A stretch of 64,000 bases of DNA from Hemibagrus wyckioides. Lineage: Eukaryota > Chordata > Actinopteri > Siluriformes > Bagridae. The translations under genes and the position numbers were made by a program. The stretch spans positions 16,426,780 to 16,490,779 of the forward strand of contig NC_080710.1 of the NCBI RefSeq assembly GCF_019097595.1, given 5' to 3'. The notes beneath the pieces are model-generated. The model worked only from the letters and a program-made list of their open reading frames with translations, had not been told where the DNA came from and made no database searches. Shown one piece after another: positions 11,993-24,370 of the stretch (positions are counted from its first letter, which is position 1; every line of letters starts with the position of its first letter).

Positions 11993-14900
11993 TCATTTGC
12001 GTTGTACTTGTGTGAAGGATGAGGGCATTTGTATAGGCTGGATGGGCTGCACAGACTGTAATGGCTGAGGCTTCTTGCGCAGGTCCGGAGAGGACGAGGG
12101 CTTCACTGATGGGAGTAACTGATTCCGTTTGATGATCTGGAGAGCCAGCTGTGTGTTACCTGCAATCACATGAATCGTTTAATAAACTGTTGACATACAC
12201 TACTGAAAACAATATGATTAATAAAATATAAAATAAGTGAATGTAGTGGATTGTTTTTTCTATTCAGTCTGGTTATTTTGACCACTAATCAAACATAGCT
12301 GAACGTACCATTCTGCAGCTCTAGATAGACTGCCAATAAAATAGCTTCTGGTGGAATTTCTTTTGCACTGACCATTGAGGCTGCCTACAGAGACAAAAAG
12401 AAGGCAGAATCTTTTAAACTGAACCAGAGGAACACGGCTTAGTCCACTAAGTAGATTGATTGTATGTGGGTGTTCATTACCTGATGAAGGCACTTGCGTG
12501 CTTTCTCATATTCACTCCTCAGACAATAAGCACTGCCCAGATTAAACAGCATCATGGCCCTGGCAGAGCTCAGACTACTGGGGTAACACTGAGGAGTTTG
12601 TTTCCCTGCTACACACACACAAAAAACATTCAGACCACTTGTGAATAAGCAAAACCACAGATACACAACTATCTGCTGTAGTGTCTAGAGAGTGATTTTA
12701 AACATAAAGCTAATAACAGGTAATAATACTTACAGGATTCAACAGGCTCTAAATCTCCTTTATCTGACCCTGTGAATTCAAAACGTGTATAAAAAGAGTC
12801 ACAAAAACCACACAGCAGAAAGGTTCCCAAACTGTGCTTGTTTTATGTTTGCTAATATTAATATGAGTAAGCTTACCTTGGTCTTGTTCACTTTGTGACA
12901 CACCTACAGAAACGTCAGTAACATTCTCTGGGTTGAGGTGAGTGATGGCGTCAGAGATTCGGTCCAAAGAGATCAGAGCTTCAGCAGCGTATAAATGTCC
13001 CAGGAACCTGAGGACAGAACACTAGTTACTGACACCAGCTACTGGAATTATAGAGCGGAGTGGGCATGACTGTTTTTAGATATTAGAAAATAAAATGAAT
13101 AATATCTAGAAAAAAGAAGAAAAAAAAAAAAGACTGATGGTTTAAGAATTTCTTAGTGTGTCATGGTGTCATAGAAACAGAATTATCAACATTCAGCACC
13201 ACAGCACCAGACAAGATATACTGTTAAAATAATGCTAACACAATGGTCTTTAATACAATATTGCAGTACTACAAAACTATCATTTATATTAACTTTGCTG
13301 CTTTGCAATATTAACAGTTCCAGACCTTTAAGTAAATAAAATCCATTTGTCTTTCAACAAATTAATAAACCCATCATGTAAATGTGAGTACAGAATGCAA
13401 GTTGAGCAAATTACTTGAGGGATCCTGACAACTTGGGCTGATGTAAGAGTTTATCTGCATGGGTAAGTGCCATCAAGTTGTCCCCAAGGGCCAAAGCCAC
13501 ATAAGCACTACAGGCTAAAATGCAGCACCTGTGAAACAGACAGAATCAAACAAAAAATTTCAACTACACCTTTAATTTTAACAGGCACATTTCATGCACA
13601 ACAAAAAAAATCATAAGATCACACTGTCATGTAATTGAAATGACCATGCTGTAACCAAACCCTTAAACAAGGGTAAATGTATTTATTCCAGAAATAAATC
13701 AAGCATTTGAGTGGGGTTCTAATTTATAGCCAGAGAAAGAGCAGAGGTAAATGCCAGACATCTGTGACTCAAGGATAGTCATAGATACCAGACATAGCCA
13801 AGTCACCCGCTCATAAACTCCAAATACTTCACTCTTTAGGTACAGTCTAGTTGTTTAGCTACAGCATGTTAGCTATTTAAATGGTAAAGACACTGTAAAC
13901 AGGTGTATTTATTTTCTATAAAAGCAAAAAAGAGACTTCATTAAGTTAAAAGGGCTTGCTCTGTTAGAGGTTTTTGCCTGGGCACAAAATGATTTGCACA
14001 TGTTCCTCTCTGTGTACCGGAGGCTTAGAGCAGGGGTTCTCTGTATAAACCCATTTAATTCAAATGACCAGCCAAAGTGACTAATACCCAGAAGAACTCT
14101 GTAACAAATAAAACGTCTCTAATTACTAATGGGTTTGATTTCTACCACAAAAACAAACCACCCCAACCCCAAAATAAAAACCCACCACAATGCAAACCCT
14201 TAGTCTTTACATAGTTACATCCTTCTTATAGCTATTCTACACATTCACATTTCCACTACAAAACAGTCAGTACTAGCATTTCCTAAGCCTAATCACAAGG
14301 GGAGGTATTTTCAATTAAACTCTTCATAACCCCCCATCTTTGTTCTGTTTCCCGTTAGTGCCAGATCTACTGCAAGCCGATCATTAAAGGGGTTAAGGGG
14401 GGGCGGGAGGGGGGAAGGAGAAAATGGAGGTGCAGGCTTCTCAGCAGTTGGCTGGAACACAAAAGGCTTGCCAGATTCCGGGAAGCGAAACCTGAGTAGG
14501 TGGCTTGTGTGCTCGTAAACATGTCACTGTACCAGAGTGTCAATCCCAGGTCACCCCTCAACCTGCCCACTCTTTCCTCCCCACAACCCTGTGTCTGGAC
14601 CAACAGATAATGAAAATAAATGAAACAAATGCCCCAGGTGGATGGAAAAAGGTGGAGAGAGGGAATGAGAGCAGAAGTGGGGAGCACAGTGAACACTTTT
14701 TGGAAGTCTGCCTTTGATCTCACCTGAGGTTCTCAACTTCCTGTTTTCTAAGAGGTGATGAGGGAGCAGCAGGAATGAACTTGTCCCCCTCTTGGCTCTT
14801 ACCACTGTAAATCAAATCATAGGTCGAAAAGGTTACTGAAACATCCCACTCTTAGATGTACAAAATTAGTTAAAGCAGCAAGTTCAAGTGGGTGTTTGAT

Positions 14901-17900
14901 AAGTCTGAATCCTGACAGGAAGCCAATTTTTGTGTTTCCTTTGTCCCAGGTGTGTGCGCGTGTGCATGGGGGGATTGAAGAGGGGTTTAAATGACAATCA
15001 TAACATTGCTGCTCAAGTGCTTGTAAATGTGAGGATATGTATTGTGGTTTACATATACCTGCAGGCATCACTGTTCTCACTGCCACTCTCTGTGCTGCCT
15101 GACTGGCTGGAGTTTTTAGAGCCATTCTCTGGTTTGCCCTCATGTTGCTGGTGCTCGGGGAGCAGGAGCAACGCATTCCTCAAACAGATTGCTGCAAACT
15201 CCATACTTGCTACAGGGATTGCTGCTGACTGACCCTCACTACACACACACAAAAATTTTGCACATCAAAGGTAAAAAGTTAATACAGTGCCATCTGCTGG
15301 ACAAAAAAAAAATTGCAATGTTTTAAAGAGCCATCAGGCTGAAAGTGCTTTCAAAACAGCCAAGAAAATAAACTTTTTAACATTTATGTTATACTGGATG
15401 AGTGTAAATCTTTTTCATGTGTTTTTACCCCTTTGGAAATGACTTAATAGTAAAGCAGACCTCTGCTCATCAACTGTGAAATTATATAATATTTATGCAG
15501 TGAAATTATATAAGAACACACAAAACTTTAGTATGTGGTTTAGGTGTTAAAAAATACTACGAATGAAAACCAAACCGTAATATTACATCTTATCACATTT
15601 TAATGAAATAGATGCAAATCTAGAGGACATAAGACACCACACCTGTAGGCTGTGTTTTGTGTAGACTGTGATGCCAGGACAATCTTGCGATGATACCCCT
15701 GTCCTACAATGGACTGAACTATTCCTTTTTTACTGGGCAGACCTTTATTTTCCTGCTCTGAACTCTGTTAAGAGGAGGAGAAAAACAAACAATCAAAAAA
15801 ACATTTTTATAAATCCATGAACAGCTGTTAGCCCAAAATCCAGAAACTGGTGACCATCGTTAGCAAGTTATCCTACAAGTCAACCTGTCTCACCCCTTTG
15901 TTGGCAGCAATGCAGCACTCAGCAAGCCGCAGCCAGAGACGAGGGTTCGAGTGATATACTTGCACCGCCTCCATTAAACACTCGAAGGCGGCCAGTGGTC
16001 GGCCGAGGTGCAGAAGCTGTATGCCGCAGTTATAAAGCAACTCATAGCGCTTATTTGCCAGGAGAGCACACATTGGAATACCCGCGAACTTCTTAGCTGC
16101 GGGGAAGGAAAACAGAATTACTGCTTAACAGCATGTCTGTTAAAGCATTAATTAAGCATCATAGACTCCTGGGTGAACAGAGGAAAGTTACAGCTACACC
16201 ATGCAGAAATGTGAATTCTCTGCAGTCGCAGTATTAGGAATCCAATATTGTAATGGAGAACTTTAATCCACATTTACACAAAACAGATTTCAGATGAAGT
16301 AGCTAGAATACAATAGTAATTAATTAAAATTGAACTAAATTATATTAGGACTGAGTTGTGTTTATTTCTGCTAGTCAATACAACCCATAATCAAAGTCTG
16401 TGCACGGCATCAGTCACGTTCCAAAATCTACCGCAAAGCTTTCCCATGTGGCAAAGGAGATTGACTCCATATTAATGCCCATGTTTTTGGAACAAGATAT
16501 TTAACAAGCACATAATCATGTGTCTATACACTGCTGGTCATAAAGTGTGTATGCTTAGTGAGCAAATGAATTATCTAGTGGTTGTTTTCTTATGTAGGAA
16601 GTATTCTGCTACTCACCCTGGTCATTCTTGCCATCTCCTAGCTGCGCACATGTATGGTCATTCTCTTGCAGTGCTTTCTTAAAGTAGAAGATGCCCAGGT
16701 TGTGCTTGCCCATAGCAAAGTGAATACAGCCCAGATTATTCCAGAACATGCAGCGCACACATTCACCTACACAAAGGGAGAAATGTTTGATCAGAAATCC
16801 AGCCACCTCTTTAACAAAATCTTTTTAGCTTTACTGATGAAGAGAAAGGAACATTAAAATGGAAAATATTGGACTTGGAAATATTGGTTGGAAGTAAGTA
16901 ACCAGTGACTTTACTGAGAATATGGACACTAAGCACTGTCATTTTTTAAAATTATGTACCTGTCTTGAGAGGTCCAGGATGTTCAGCAATGTTAGAGCTA
17001 TTGAGGAGTTTCACCGCTTTACGGTAATTTCCCCTCAGATACTCAAAGTTGCTCTTCAGAAAGAGAGATGGTGCAGACTGAGAGGGAGAGAGAGAGAGGG
17101 AGAGAGAGGGAGACAGAGAGAGAGACAGTTAGCTCCCAAGAGTAAAATATGCAAGACCTTTTTTTTTTCTTCTTCTTCTTCTTCTTCTCAAAATCCTGAA
17201 TTTATACTGAAAAAAATTCAACAAGATGCTTTCATACTTTAGGTCATATTAACAATGCATTCCTCCATACATACTATAAACTAAACCAGCTGACAGATAC
17301 ATACTTTATGTGCAACACCATGCATAATACGGGCATTCAGCAATAACTCACATTTCCAGCTGTGTTCATAACAGACTTGATCTCTCTTTTACAAGCCTTG
17401 AGGGATTTCATCTGAATGTAGGCCCGCACTTTATACTGCAAAAGGCATATGGGGAAAATTAGGAAAACACACAGGAAAAAGAGGTCTGTAATTCAACTTA
17501 AAATGCTGACAAGCACGTTTTAAGCACATAGACAGAGGATTCTCAATAAAATCCACTAGTGTATAGTAAAACTAGTTTAAACTAGTTTACTCCTGGCAAT
17601 TTCATTTTTCAACCCAATTTCTCCCTATTTTCTGTCGTATCCATCTAAGCCCCCTTACCTGAACCCCACAGGAAACCTTGTACTAGGAGAGACCTCAATA
17701 GATTATCTATTATCTACTATCTCATCCAGCAATATAGGAGAAAATCCAATGCTGTTATGTTGGCAAAAGAAGTCTGTACAAAGTACAACAGTAATGTTTT
17801 ATATTACAACAGAGGTGCCAATAATTATGATATATATTAGTTGCCTATTTTTATTAGGTTGTTTAGTTGAATAGGTTTACTTCAATCACAGGTTTGATTT

Positions 17901-20900
17901 CACTTCACATCTTTTGTGAGGCATAAAGCAAATTAACCACAAAGATTTTTCCATAACCTTTTTAAATCTTTTCAAAGGGTGTACGTAATTGTAGAGCTGA
18001 CTGTACAGAGCTTGTGTACAATATGGTTTACTCTTTAGAACTCATGAACAGACAAACTACCTGGTGCATCCGGGACTTGGCTGCCTCGATCATGGCTGCA
18101 AATTCAGCTTTCTGAGCAGCAGATTCTCTGGCTGTACTACTCATACCCTGTTCCAAATCAAATAAAACCATTAGCGAATGATGGCAAATTAGACAACCAG
18201 TACTACACATGTCCAGTATTTTAACATCTTGCTTTAGCTTTCAATAATTACAGATATTACAATTCTGCAAAATTGTAAATGCTTGAGTTACAAACTCAAA
18301 CTTAGAAACCACACTAAAAACAAACAACTTGCTAGTGCCATAAAACTCAAGACTGTGGCTTTAACTTTTGTTTCATCGTAATAAACTACCTGTTTTCCAT
18401 ATACTGAAGCCCTAGGTGAAACATTAAAAGCCTTGCCTGCACATCACCACAGGAGGACAGCACAACTGTAACATCTATTATCTATACTTTGTTATTAATT
18501 TAGAGGCTACACAGACAAGCAACACACTTAGAGGAACACAAGAGGACAAATGAGAGAGAAGAAGAGCAGAATGATTAAAAATGCATACAAATAAAAACAC
18601 AGCTTTCTTACCTCTCCTTTGCCATTTTTGTTGTTGCCTTGTACAGAGAGTTTCTCCAGTACTGCAAGTAGATGTAGTGCTTTCTCTGGCTGGAAGGTGA
18701 GCAAGTAAAGATCCACCAACAGGAAGCACACCGCCTGAGCGAACTTCTCTTCTAGTACAGAGAACACCATCAAGCCATGCCACTTCACTGCACTGCACCA
18801 GTGCATAGCAAAGTAGGAGCACTCATAATTTCAAATGCCTACTAAATCATTTACCATCTTCTAAAGAGCAACTCCAGTGTACCTCACGGAAATAAATTAA
18901 GTCACTCTTAAGCTGTGTCATAATTTCTCACTTTAAACAACAGAAATGTTTCAATGCTTCTGAATTTTCCAAACAAATCCAAAAAAAAAGGTAGTTTGGC
19001 CTTAGACACAAGTCAGGGTATGTTCATTCAGGAAGCAGGGCTTAAGCACTACCATGCTGTCAAAAAGCATCTTTGTGTCTTATAGTTTTAGAGGTCAGGT
19101 AGCAGTGGGAGGTTTATGAGTAGGCTATAAATAAGAAGCACGGAGAATCAGTGGGGATTTGAAAGTAGGAAAATAATTTACTTGTATTAATACATGATTT
19201 GTTGCCAAACTAATGCATATGCAAGCATATATTCCTGTATATGTTTACCTGAATGCAGCACACAATACGTTTAGTATGTCACACACTTCAGCATTTAGAG
19301 TCAAGTAGAAACCGCTTAAACCCATTTAACACTGATGAAGTTCAGCACTGTATCTTTGCTCCCAGCTTTCATCATTATTTTGTAGGTCAGGCATTTCAGT
19401 TCACAGTGGCCATGACATCACATCCTACATTACATTAAGCCAATTTTAAACACCTGAGCAGTTGAGGGTTAAGGGCCTTGTTCAGCTTGCTAAACTCGCA
19501 ACCTTCTGATCAATAGTCCAGCACCTTAACCACTGCGCTATCACTTCTGAACAGTCTTCTGAGTGTTAAGCATGTCAAGGCATTCATTAGCCAGTGATGC
19601 AGATGGTGATGATATGCAGTAACTGGAGCAGCTCTTTAAAAAATTCTTACACTAAAAATACACACATCTGCAGTTCGCTTTTTCACACTTCCAGACTTTG
19701 TGGCTGACATTCACACCATTAATAGGAAAACAATGATGAGATCGGGGAACTCTTGAAATTGCAGGCCCTTGAGTTCTTCCCCATATCTGGAGCTGAGAAA
19801 CAGCAATATGCAGGTGTGTGTGTGGGTGTTTATTATTATATTTATTCGAAACCCTGTCTAAAGCTCCAATCAACTTTACTGTGATAGTGAAAATCATACC
19901 AAAAGGTTCCAGAAACTGGTAGAGCTTCTCTCCAATAGCTATTGCCTCTGAGTACTGCCGCATGTGGTAGTGAATGACGGCTTGATTGTAATAGAGAATG
20001 CTGTTTTCAACGTCATCTAAACCATCAATATCTTCCACAGCCGAATGCACCTGCAATCCAAAAACCATGCATTAATAACACTTGCCATTTAGCTGCATGA
20101 GACAGCGCATCACAGTATTTTCTCACCTGATTTTTTATCATCATTAATGTTTGCTTCAAGGTACTTGTAGTTGACTGGCCGCTTCTGTAAAACTCCGTGA
20201 CAGCTTTGTTCATGGCGATCTTGTAGTCATCTTTGTTCAGCTCCTGTAGACTTTCAAGCTGCTTTAGGGCGTCATCATAGTTTCCAGCCTAAAGAGAAAT
20301 CAGAGATGTTTTAAGGTACAGGTTACATCTTAGGCAAAAAGACTTGTATGTGAGAACATTTTATTGATAAATCAACAACAATTTAAAACAATTAGAATTG
20401 AGCAGTGTTGTACGCAGTTAAGAGCATATAAAACATTGATACATATGATACATGAACATATGAAATTTGCTTAAGAGCATAGAAATACATAGATATAAAG
20501 GGAAATAAACAAAACAAACAGTACAGATATAAAAACCTACAAAGCACTAAATGAGAAATACAGGGGAACCTCAGCATACGAATTTACTTCGCTCTGGAGG
20601 CGAGTTCCTAAGGTGAAATTTTGTATTGAGAAACAAATTTTCCCATAAGAAATAATGTAAATGCAGATAATGCATTCCAGCTAGACTAAGGCTTTCGATT
20701 GGGACACAGATTAAAATGATAATTTATGCAAGTGTGTTTCAGTCTTGATTGAAAAATCAGATGAGAGTGAGCACATCTGATGGGAGTGTGTGGATTTTGG
20801 AGAAGCCGATAATAACAGGTTTCCAACTCACAGACCTGGAAGCAATACCATTAGGACCATTTTTTAAAGTAAGAAAAAAAACTTTGAACTAGAACCTGTG

Positions 20901-22777
20901 CTGGACAAGGAGCCATTTCAATGATGCAAAAATCAAAGTGATATGGCCTCTTTTTTGTGATGGTGAATAATCTTGTAGCTGGATACCTGTAAGTGAGCTA
21001 CTGAAGCCTTGCTTCAGAGATACAGCAATATACAATTACCTAAACAAAATGCGATAAAACCATGAATAACTTTTTGCAAATCGTGAAAAAGAAAGAAGCT
21101 TTAGGGAATTGAATTCAGAAAATCACTCCAAGCTGCTACTTTTTGTCACAGAGTTGACTGGCCAAGGTTTTTCAGCTGTGGTCAAACATATTGTGGCAGA
21201 GCTCCTATGTTATTTAACAGTTGTTGTTGATGTACCACTTTTTACGCACTTAGATCTTAATACATATAATCTAATGGTAGCACAGGGCTTTAAATATAAA
21301 TCAAGCTGAATAACACCTGCGTGCCAATGAAGAGAGACATTATATTTTCACACAAGGTTTCCTAATGACAGCATGTACGGTGAAACAATGACTTGCCCTA
21401 ACATAGATCCTTAGGAGACACAAACAATGGATGGATTACCAGCTTAGCATGTTCTCCAGCGGACCAAACTCACAAGGAGTTAAATGAGATTATGATACAT
21501 TATACTGCCAAAAGTTTTGGGACACCCCTCCAAATCATTGAAATCAGGGGGTTGTGCTTAGCCTCTTAGTTCCAGTGAAAGGAACTCTTAATGCTTCAGC
21601 ATACCAAGACATTTTGGACAATTTCATGCTCCCAACATTGTGGGAACAGTTTGGGGATGATCCCTTCCTGTTCCAACATGACTGAGCACCAGTGCACAAA
21701 GCAAAGTCCATAAAGACATGGATGAGTGGGTTTGGTGTGACTTTGGAGACTGCAAGCCAGGCCAAAACTGGGATATCTGCCTTTACATGTACATGAATTT
21801 AATATGGAGTCGGCCCGCTCTTTGCAGCTATAACAGCTTCAACTCTGGGAAGACTTTCCACAAGGTTTAGGGATCTGTTTATAGAAATTTTTGACCATTC
21901 CACTAGAAGCATATTTGTGAGGTCAGTCACTGATGCTGGACGAGAAGGCATGGCTTCCACTAGAAGCTAAGGGACCAAGCCCAACCCCTGAATGCAATGA
22001 TGTGGAGGGGTGTCCCAAAACATTTGGCAATGTAGTGTATATAATAACAGCTGCACTAAGTGAAAACAGGTACATACCGTAAATGCTTCAAGGGCATTTG
22101 TAGCCATCTCCTTTTCCTGGTCTGAAATCCCAGGGGAGACAATGTTATCATGTTTCATGTCAGTAACTTGGTCTGTGGAGAGAAAAATATCTGTAGTGAA
22201 TGATCTGCTCTGCTGCAGCACGCGCACGCACTCACTCACACACGTTCTCGTGCTGCAGGTGAATAAGGGTGTGATGTGGGCGTGTCCTCGGGTCTCGAGC
22301 TGCTCTGAGATGCAAGCAAGACATTACACGTCCTTGAGCCATCCAATCTGGATAACCACCTGTCTGGTCCAGTTTTATACATTTTCCAAATAAAACATAA
22401 AATAGCTGATGCATGACTTAAAACAGTGTCCCACCCAACAGGACTAATGGATGAGTTACCGCAGGTGACGGTCATTAGAGGAGTTTAAGCTAACGGCGGT
22501 TGCTATTGATGGACTTGTTAGCTAGCCTGCTAGTTGTAGTTTCCATGCTAGCGTTCATGTTTAACATACACTCTCCAAAAACCGAGTACAGTTTCTACAT
22601 GCTGAAAGTAACGACATCATCATCAGAGTCAACCTTATAAATAACCACTTCTACAACCTTTATACAATTGCTATTATGTAGCAGGCTGAACGCTTAGCCT
22701 ATGGTCTACTTAGCTAATAGCTAACGTCTCCCTAGCTAAGGATAAAAACACAGCTTACCAGAGTTAGTTTCGGCCAT
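11993..22777 (-). CDS. CNOT10: CNOT10, CCR4-NOT complex subunit 10 (complete, 19 coding exons)
   Basis: Coding exons, 5' to 3': 22759-22777, 22078-22172, 20127-20288, 19900-20050, 18612-18751, 18061-18147, 17352-17435, 16960-17077, 16617-16766, 15894-16096, 15643-15764, 15059-15238, 14724-14795, 13415-13528, 12877-13007, 12734-12769, 12481-12608, 12309-12384, 11993-12159. All have GT-AG borders, phases agree at every join, and the sum is 2235 bases = 744 codons plus stop, the length I recall for the human protein. It begins MAETNS and ends QVQRK. It is an all-helical TPR-type protein: TPR-like pairs about residues 108-140, 294-320, 353-398 and 640-666, with a Ser/Asn-rich acidic linker about 475-515. 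Family knowledge: CNOT10 pairs with CNOT11 and docks on the CNOT1 N-terminus in the CCR4-NOT deadenylase, in the cytoplasm. No disrupted exon was seen. Confidence 0.97.
12734..12769 (-). CDS. CNOT10: CNOT10 36-base micro-exon (exon 16)
   Basis: This 12-codon exon encodes the linker [12 protein letters not shown] between the conserved NPENVTDV helix and the QCYPSS segment. Acceptor cacag at the high end and donor GTAAGT at the low end; phase 1 in and out, so skipping would keep the frame. It was found by requiring the frame to join exons 15 and 17, and its sequence resembles the equivalent human linker as remembered. Confidence 0.85.
13529..14723 (-). other. CNOT10: CNOT10 intron 13
   Basis: Lies between the exons at 14724-14795 and 13415-13528. 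It contains a G-rich run at 14395-14415 and otherwise unique sequence. No nested gene or recognisable transposon was seen. Confidence 0.8.
17078..17187. repeat. (GA)n and (CTT)n simple repeats in CNOT10 intron 7
   Basis: A GAGAGG-type purine tract at about 17080-17128 is followed by a T/CTT tract at 17160-17187. On the gene strand the GA tract reads as the CT-rich polypyrimidine tract directly before the acceptor of exon 8 (16960-17077), so its length could affect splicing of that exon. Confidence 0.85.
18752..19899 (-). other. CNOT10: CNOT10 intron 4, with SINE fragment
   Basis: Lies between the exons at 19900-20050 and 18612-18751. It holds a reverse-oriented tRNA-derived SINE fragment (19451-19545), listed separately. 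The rest is unique AT-rich sequence. Confidence 0.8.
19451..19545 (-). mobile_element. tRNA-derived SINE fragment
   Basis: On the - strand it reads as an A-box-like segment (GCGCAGTGGTTAAGG), a B-box-like segment (GGTTGCGAGTTTA) and then the AAGGCCCTTAACCCT block that is also present in the SINE at 50.1 kb. The central part is deleted compared with that copy, so it is a truncated, old insertion inside CNOT10 intron 4. Confidence 0.6.
20560..20690. mobile_element. Possible mariner/Tigger-like terminal fragment
   Basis: The stretch resembles the ends of fish mariner/pogo-type elements from memory: an opening CAGGGGAACCTC, a 'catacgaattt' motif and a later 'cccataagaaataatg'. No matching opposite end was found, so it is a fragment or a chance resemblance. 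Confidence 0.35.
21496..22039. mobile_element. Tc1-like palindromic non-autonomous element (copy 1)
   Basis: Terminal inverted repeats of about 50 bases start at TA on both sides (left TACATTATACTGCC, right complement TACACTACATTGCC) and both continue into TTTTGGGACACCCCTCCA. Inside, the + strand holds a decayed piece of Tc1 transposase: FLFQHD, a stop codon, then [13 protein letters not shown], around the second catalytic Asp. The right half carries other pieces in the opposite sense. Length 544 bases including TA; it cannot encode a functional transposase. It ends only 38 bases from the 5' splice site of CNOT10 exon 2. Confidence 0.85.
22173..22758 (-). other. CNOT10: CNOT10 intron 1
   Basis: Separates the 19-base coding part of exon 1 from exon 2. 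Donor GTAAGC and acceptor ctccacag. Relatively CpG-containing for the window, fitting its position just inside the promoter. No repeat recognised. Confidence 0.85.
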
Positions 22778-23070
22778 TTCTTCAAAGTTAACGGCGGTTT
22801 AAATGTTTATATATTTCAGCAACTGGGTACTACTCAGTGACTCGGTACGATCACGAATCTGTGATTAAATCACGAAGGAATCGCTGATCTGATTTCGCTA
22901 TTAACAAATTTCGCTTTACTCAGGACTTCGCCATTAAAATTACCCAGAGTCTCCCGCTGACGAGCAGAGCGTTCCTGTGAGCGCCTCCTGTCGGTGTGGA
23001 AACGCTAAAGCAGGACACCATTTTGTTTAAAACAACATTCTTACAATAACCACGAGATGGCGACAGCTGC
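22778..23070 (-). promoter_or_regulatory. CNOT10: CNOT10 promoter / 5'UTR region
   Basis: Sequence upstream of the CNOT10 start has more CpG than its surroundings and no TATA box, as is usual for a housekeeping gene. It contains a YY1-type motif (GAGATGGCGAC at 23054-23064, + strand; AAAATGGTG on the - strand near 23018-23026). The transcription start cannot be fixed from sequence alone. Confidence 0.55.
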
Positions 23071-23264
23071 CATCAAACCCCACCACTGCACGGGTTCTCT
23101 AACGTTCTGGTAATGGGGACAGATTTATATCGTGAACACCATACAGCGTTTGGAAATATCTTTGGTATTTGTTAGAGCTGTGGATATTTCCATTCACAAA
23201 ACACATAATAAAACGATTCAGTGAGCCAGGAACTTAAAAATGAACAGGCAATGTTTTTCCAATG

Positions 23265-23918
23265 TATGTTATATTGCAAAAAGTTTTTGGACACCCCTTC
23301 AAATCCTTGAATTCAGGTGTTGTTTTTCAGGGATTGGGCTTGGACCCTTATGTCCCTTAATGTTCCACCATGACTGCGCACCATTGCACAAAGCAAGGTC
23401 CATAAAGACATGGATGAACGAGTTTGGTGTAAAGGAGCTTGACTGGTCCTGACCTCTGACTCTGAGCCATGCCAAAACTGGGATGTCTGCTTTTACAGGT
23501 ACATGAATACAATAAGGATTTGGCCCACCCTTTGCAGCTATAACAGCTTCAACTCTTCTGGAAAGGCTTTCCACAAGGTTTAGGAGTGTGTTTATGGGAA
23601 TTTTTTGACCATTCCACTAGAAGCGTATTTGTGAGGTCAGGCACTGATGTTGGACGAGAAGGCCTGGCGGTCTCCACTCTTATTCATCCCAATGATGTTC
23701 TATGGTGTTGAGGTCAGGTCTTTGAACTTGCTCATCCATGTCTTTATGGACCTTGCTTTGTACACCGGTGCACAGTCATGTTGGAACAGGAAGGGGTCAT
23801 CCCAAAACTGTTCCCACAAAGTTGGGAGCATGAAATTGTCCAAAATGTTTTGGTATGCTGAAGCATTGAATTCAATGATTTCAATGACACCTGAATTCAA
23901 TGATTTGGAGGATCTTCA
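23265..23918. mobile_element. Tc1-like palindromic element, rearranged (copy 2)
   Basis: The left end matches copy 1 (TATGTTATATTGCAAAAAG, then TTTTTGGACACCCCTTC). It carries the same transposase segment twice in opposite senses: + strand near 23360-23450 (HDCAPLHKARSIKTWMNEFG) and - strand near 23720-23800 (FQHDCAPVYKARSIKTWM). The right terminal repeat is cut off after 'gatttggagga', where another repeat begins. It is a snap-back fold-back derivative and is inactive. Confidence 0.8.
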
Positions 23919-24370
23919 GCTGTTGTTCAGCTCATCCACCTCAAGGTTTGTTGTGTTTTGAAATGCTTTTCTGTTCACCATGGTAATAGTGATTATTTGA
24001 GTTAAAGACTTCCTGTCAGTTCAGACCAGTCTAGCCATGCTCATGTGATCTCTCATCCACAAGCCATTTCCTACCACACAACCAGCTGCTCACTGATGCT
24101 TTTTGTTTGTTTGTTTGTCGACCCCATTCTTTGTAAACTCTAATGACTGTGCTGTGTGTAAAACACAAGAACACGAGAGAAGGAGTTTCTGAAAAACTCA
24201 AGCAAGCCTGTCTGGCATAAAGAAGCATGTCATGGGAGAACACTGAGATCATTAAACAATTTAGTATCACTTAAAGCTCATGACTTGTGTCTTGATTTTC
24301 TTGTATTGTACAGCTGCCATATTATTTGCTGATTTGATTATTGCTTAAATGGGCAAGTGTATTTGGGTAT
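23919..24370. mobile_element. Dispersed teleost repeat fragment
   Basis: The order of short blocks ('cacctcaaggtt', 'tgcttttctgttcacca', 'ccagtctagccatgctc', 'gtctggca', 'gggcaagtgta') is that of a repeat I recall as very common in fish genomes. It directly follows the broken end of the Tc1-like copy. A second fragment of the same family, covering its 5' part, lies at about 29960-30125. Superfamily not determined. Confidence 0.55.

Larger units (their letters stand above)
20289..22077 (-). other. CNOT10: CNOT10 intron 2, transposon-rich
   Basis: Lies between exon 2 (22078-22172) and exon 3 (20127-20288). It contains a possible mariner/Tigger-like end near 20560-20690 (resembling 'ggaacctcagcatacgaa', a wording I associate with such termini) and a complete Tc1-like palindromic element at 21496-22039. 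The 20700-21490 part is unique sequence that I could not assign. Confidence 0.7.
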
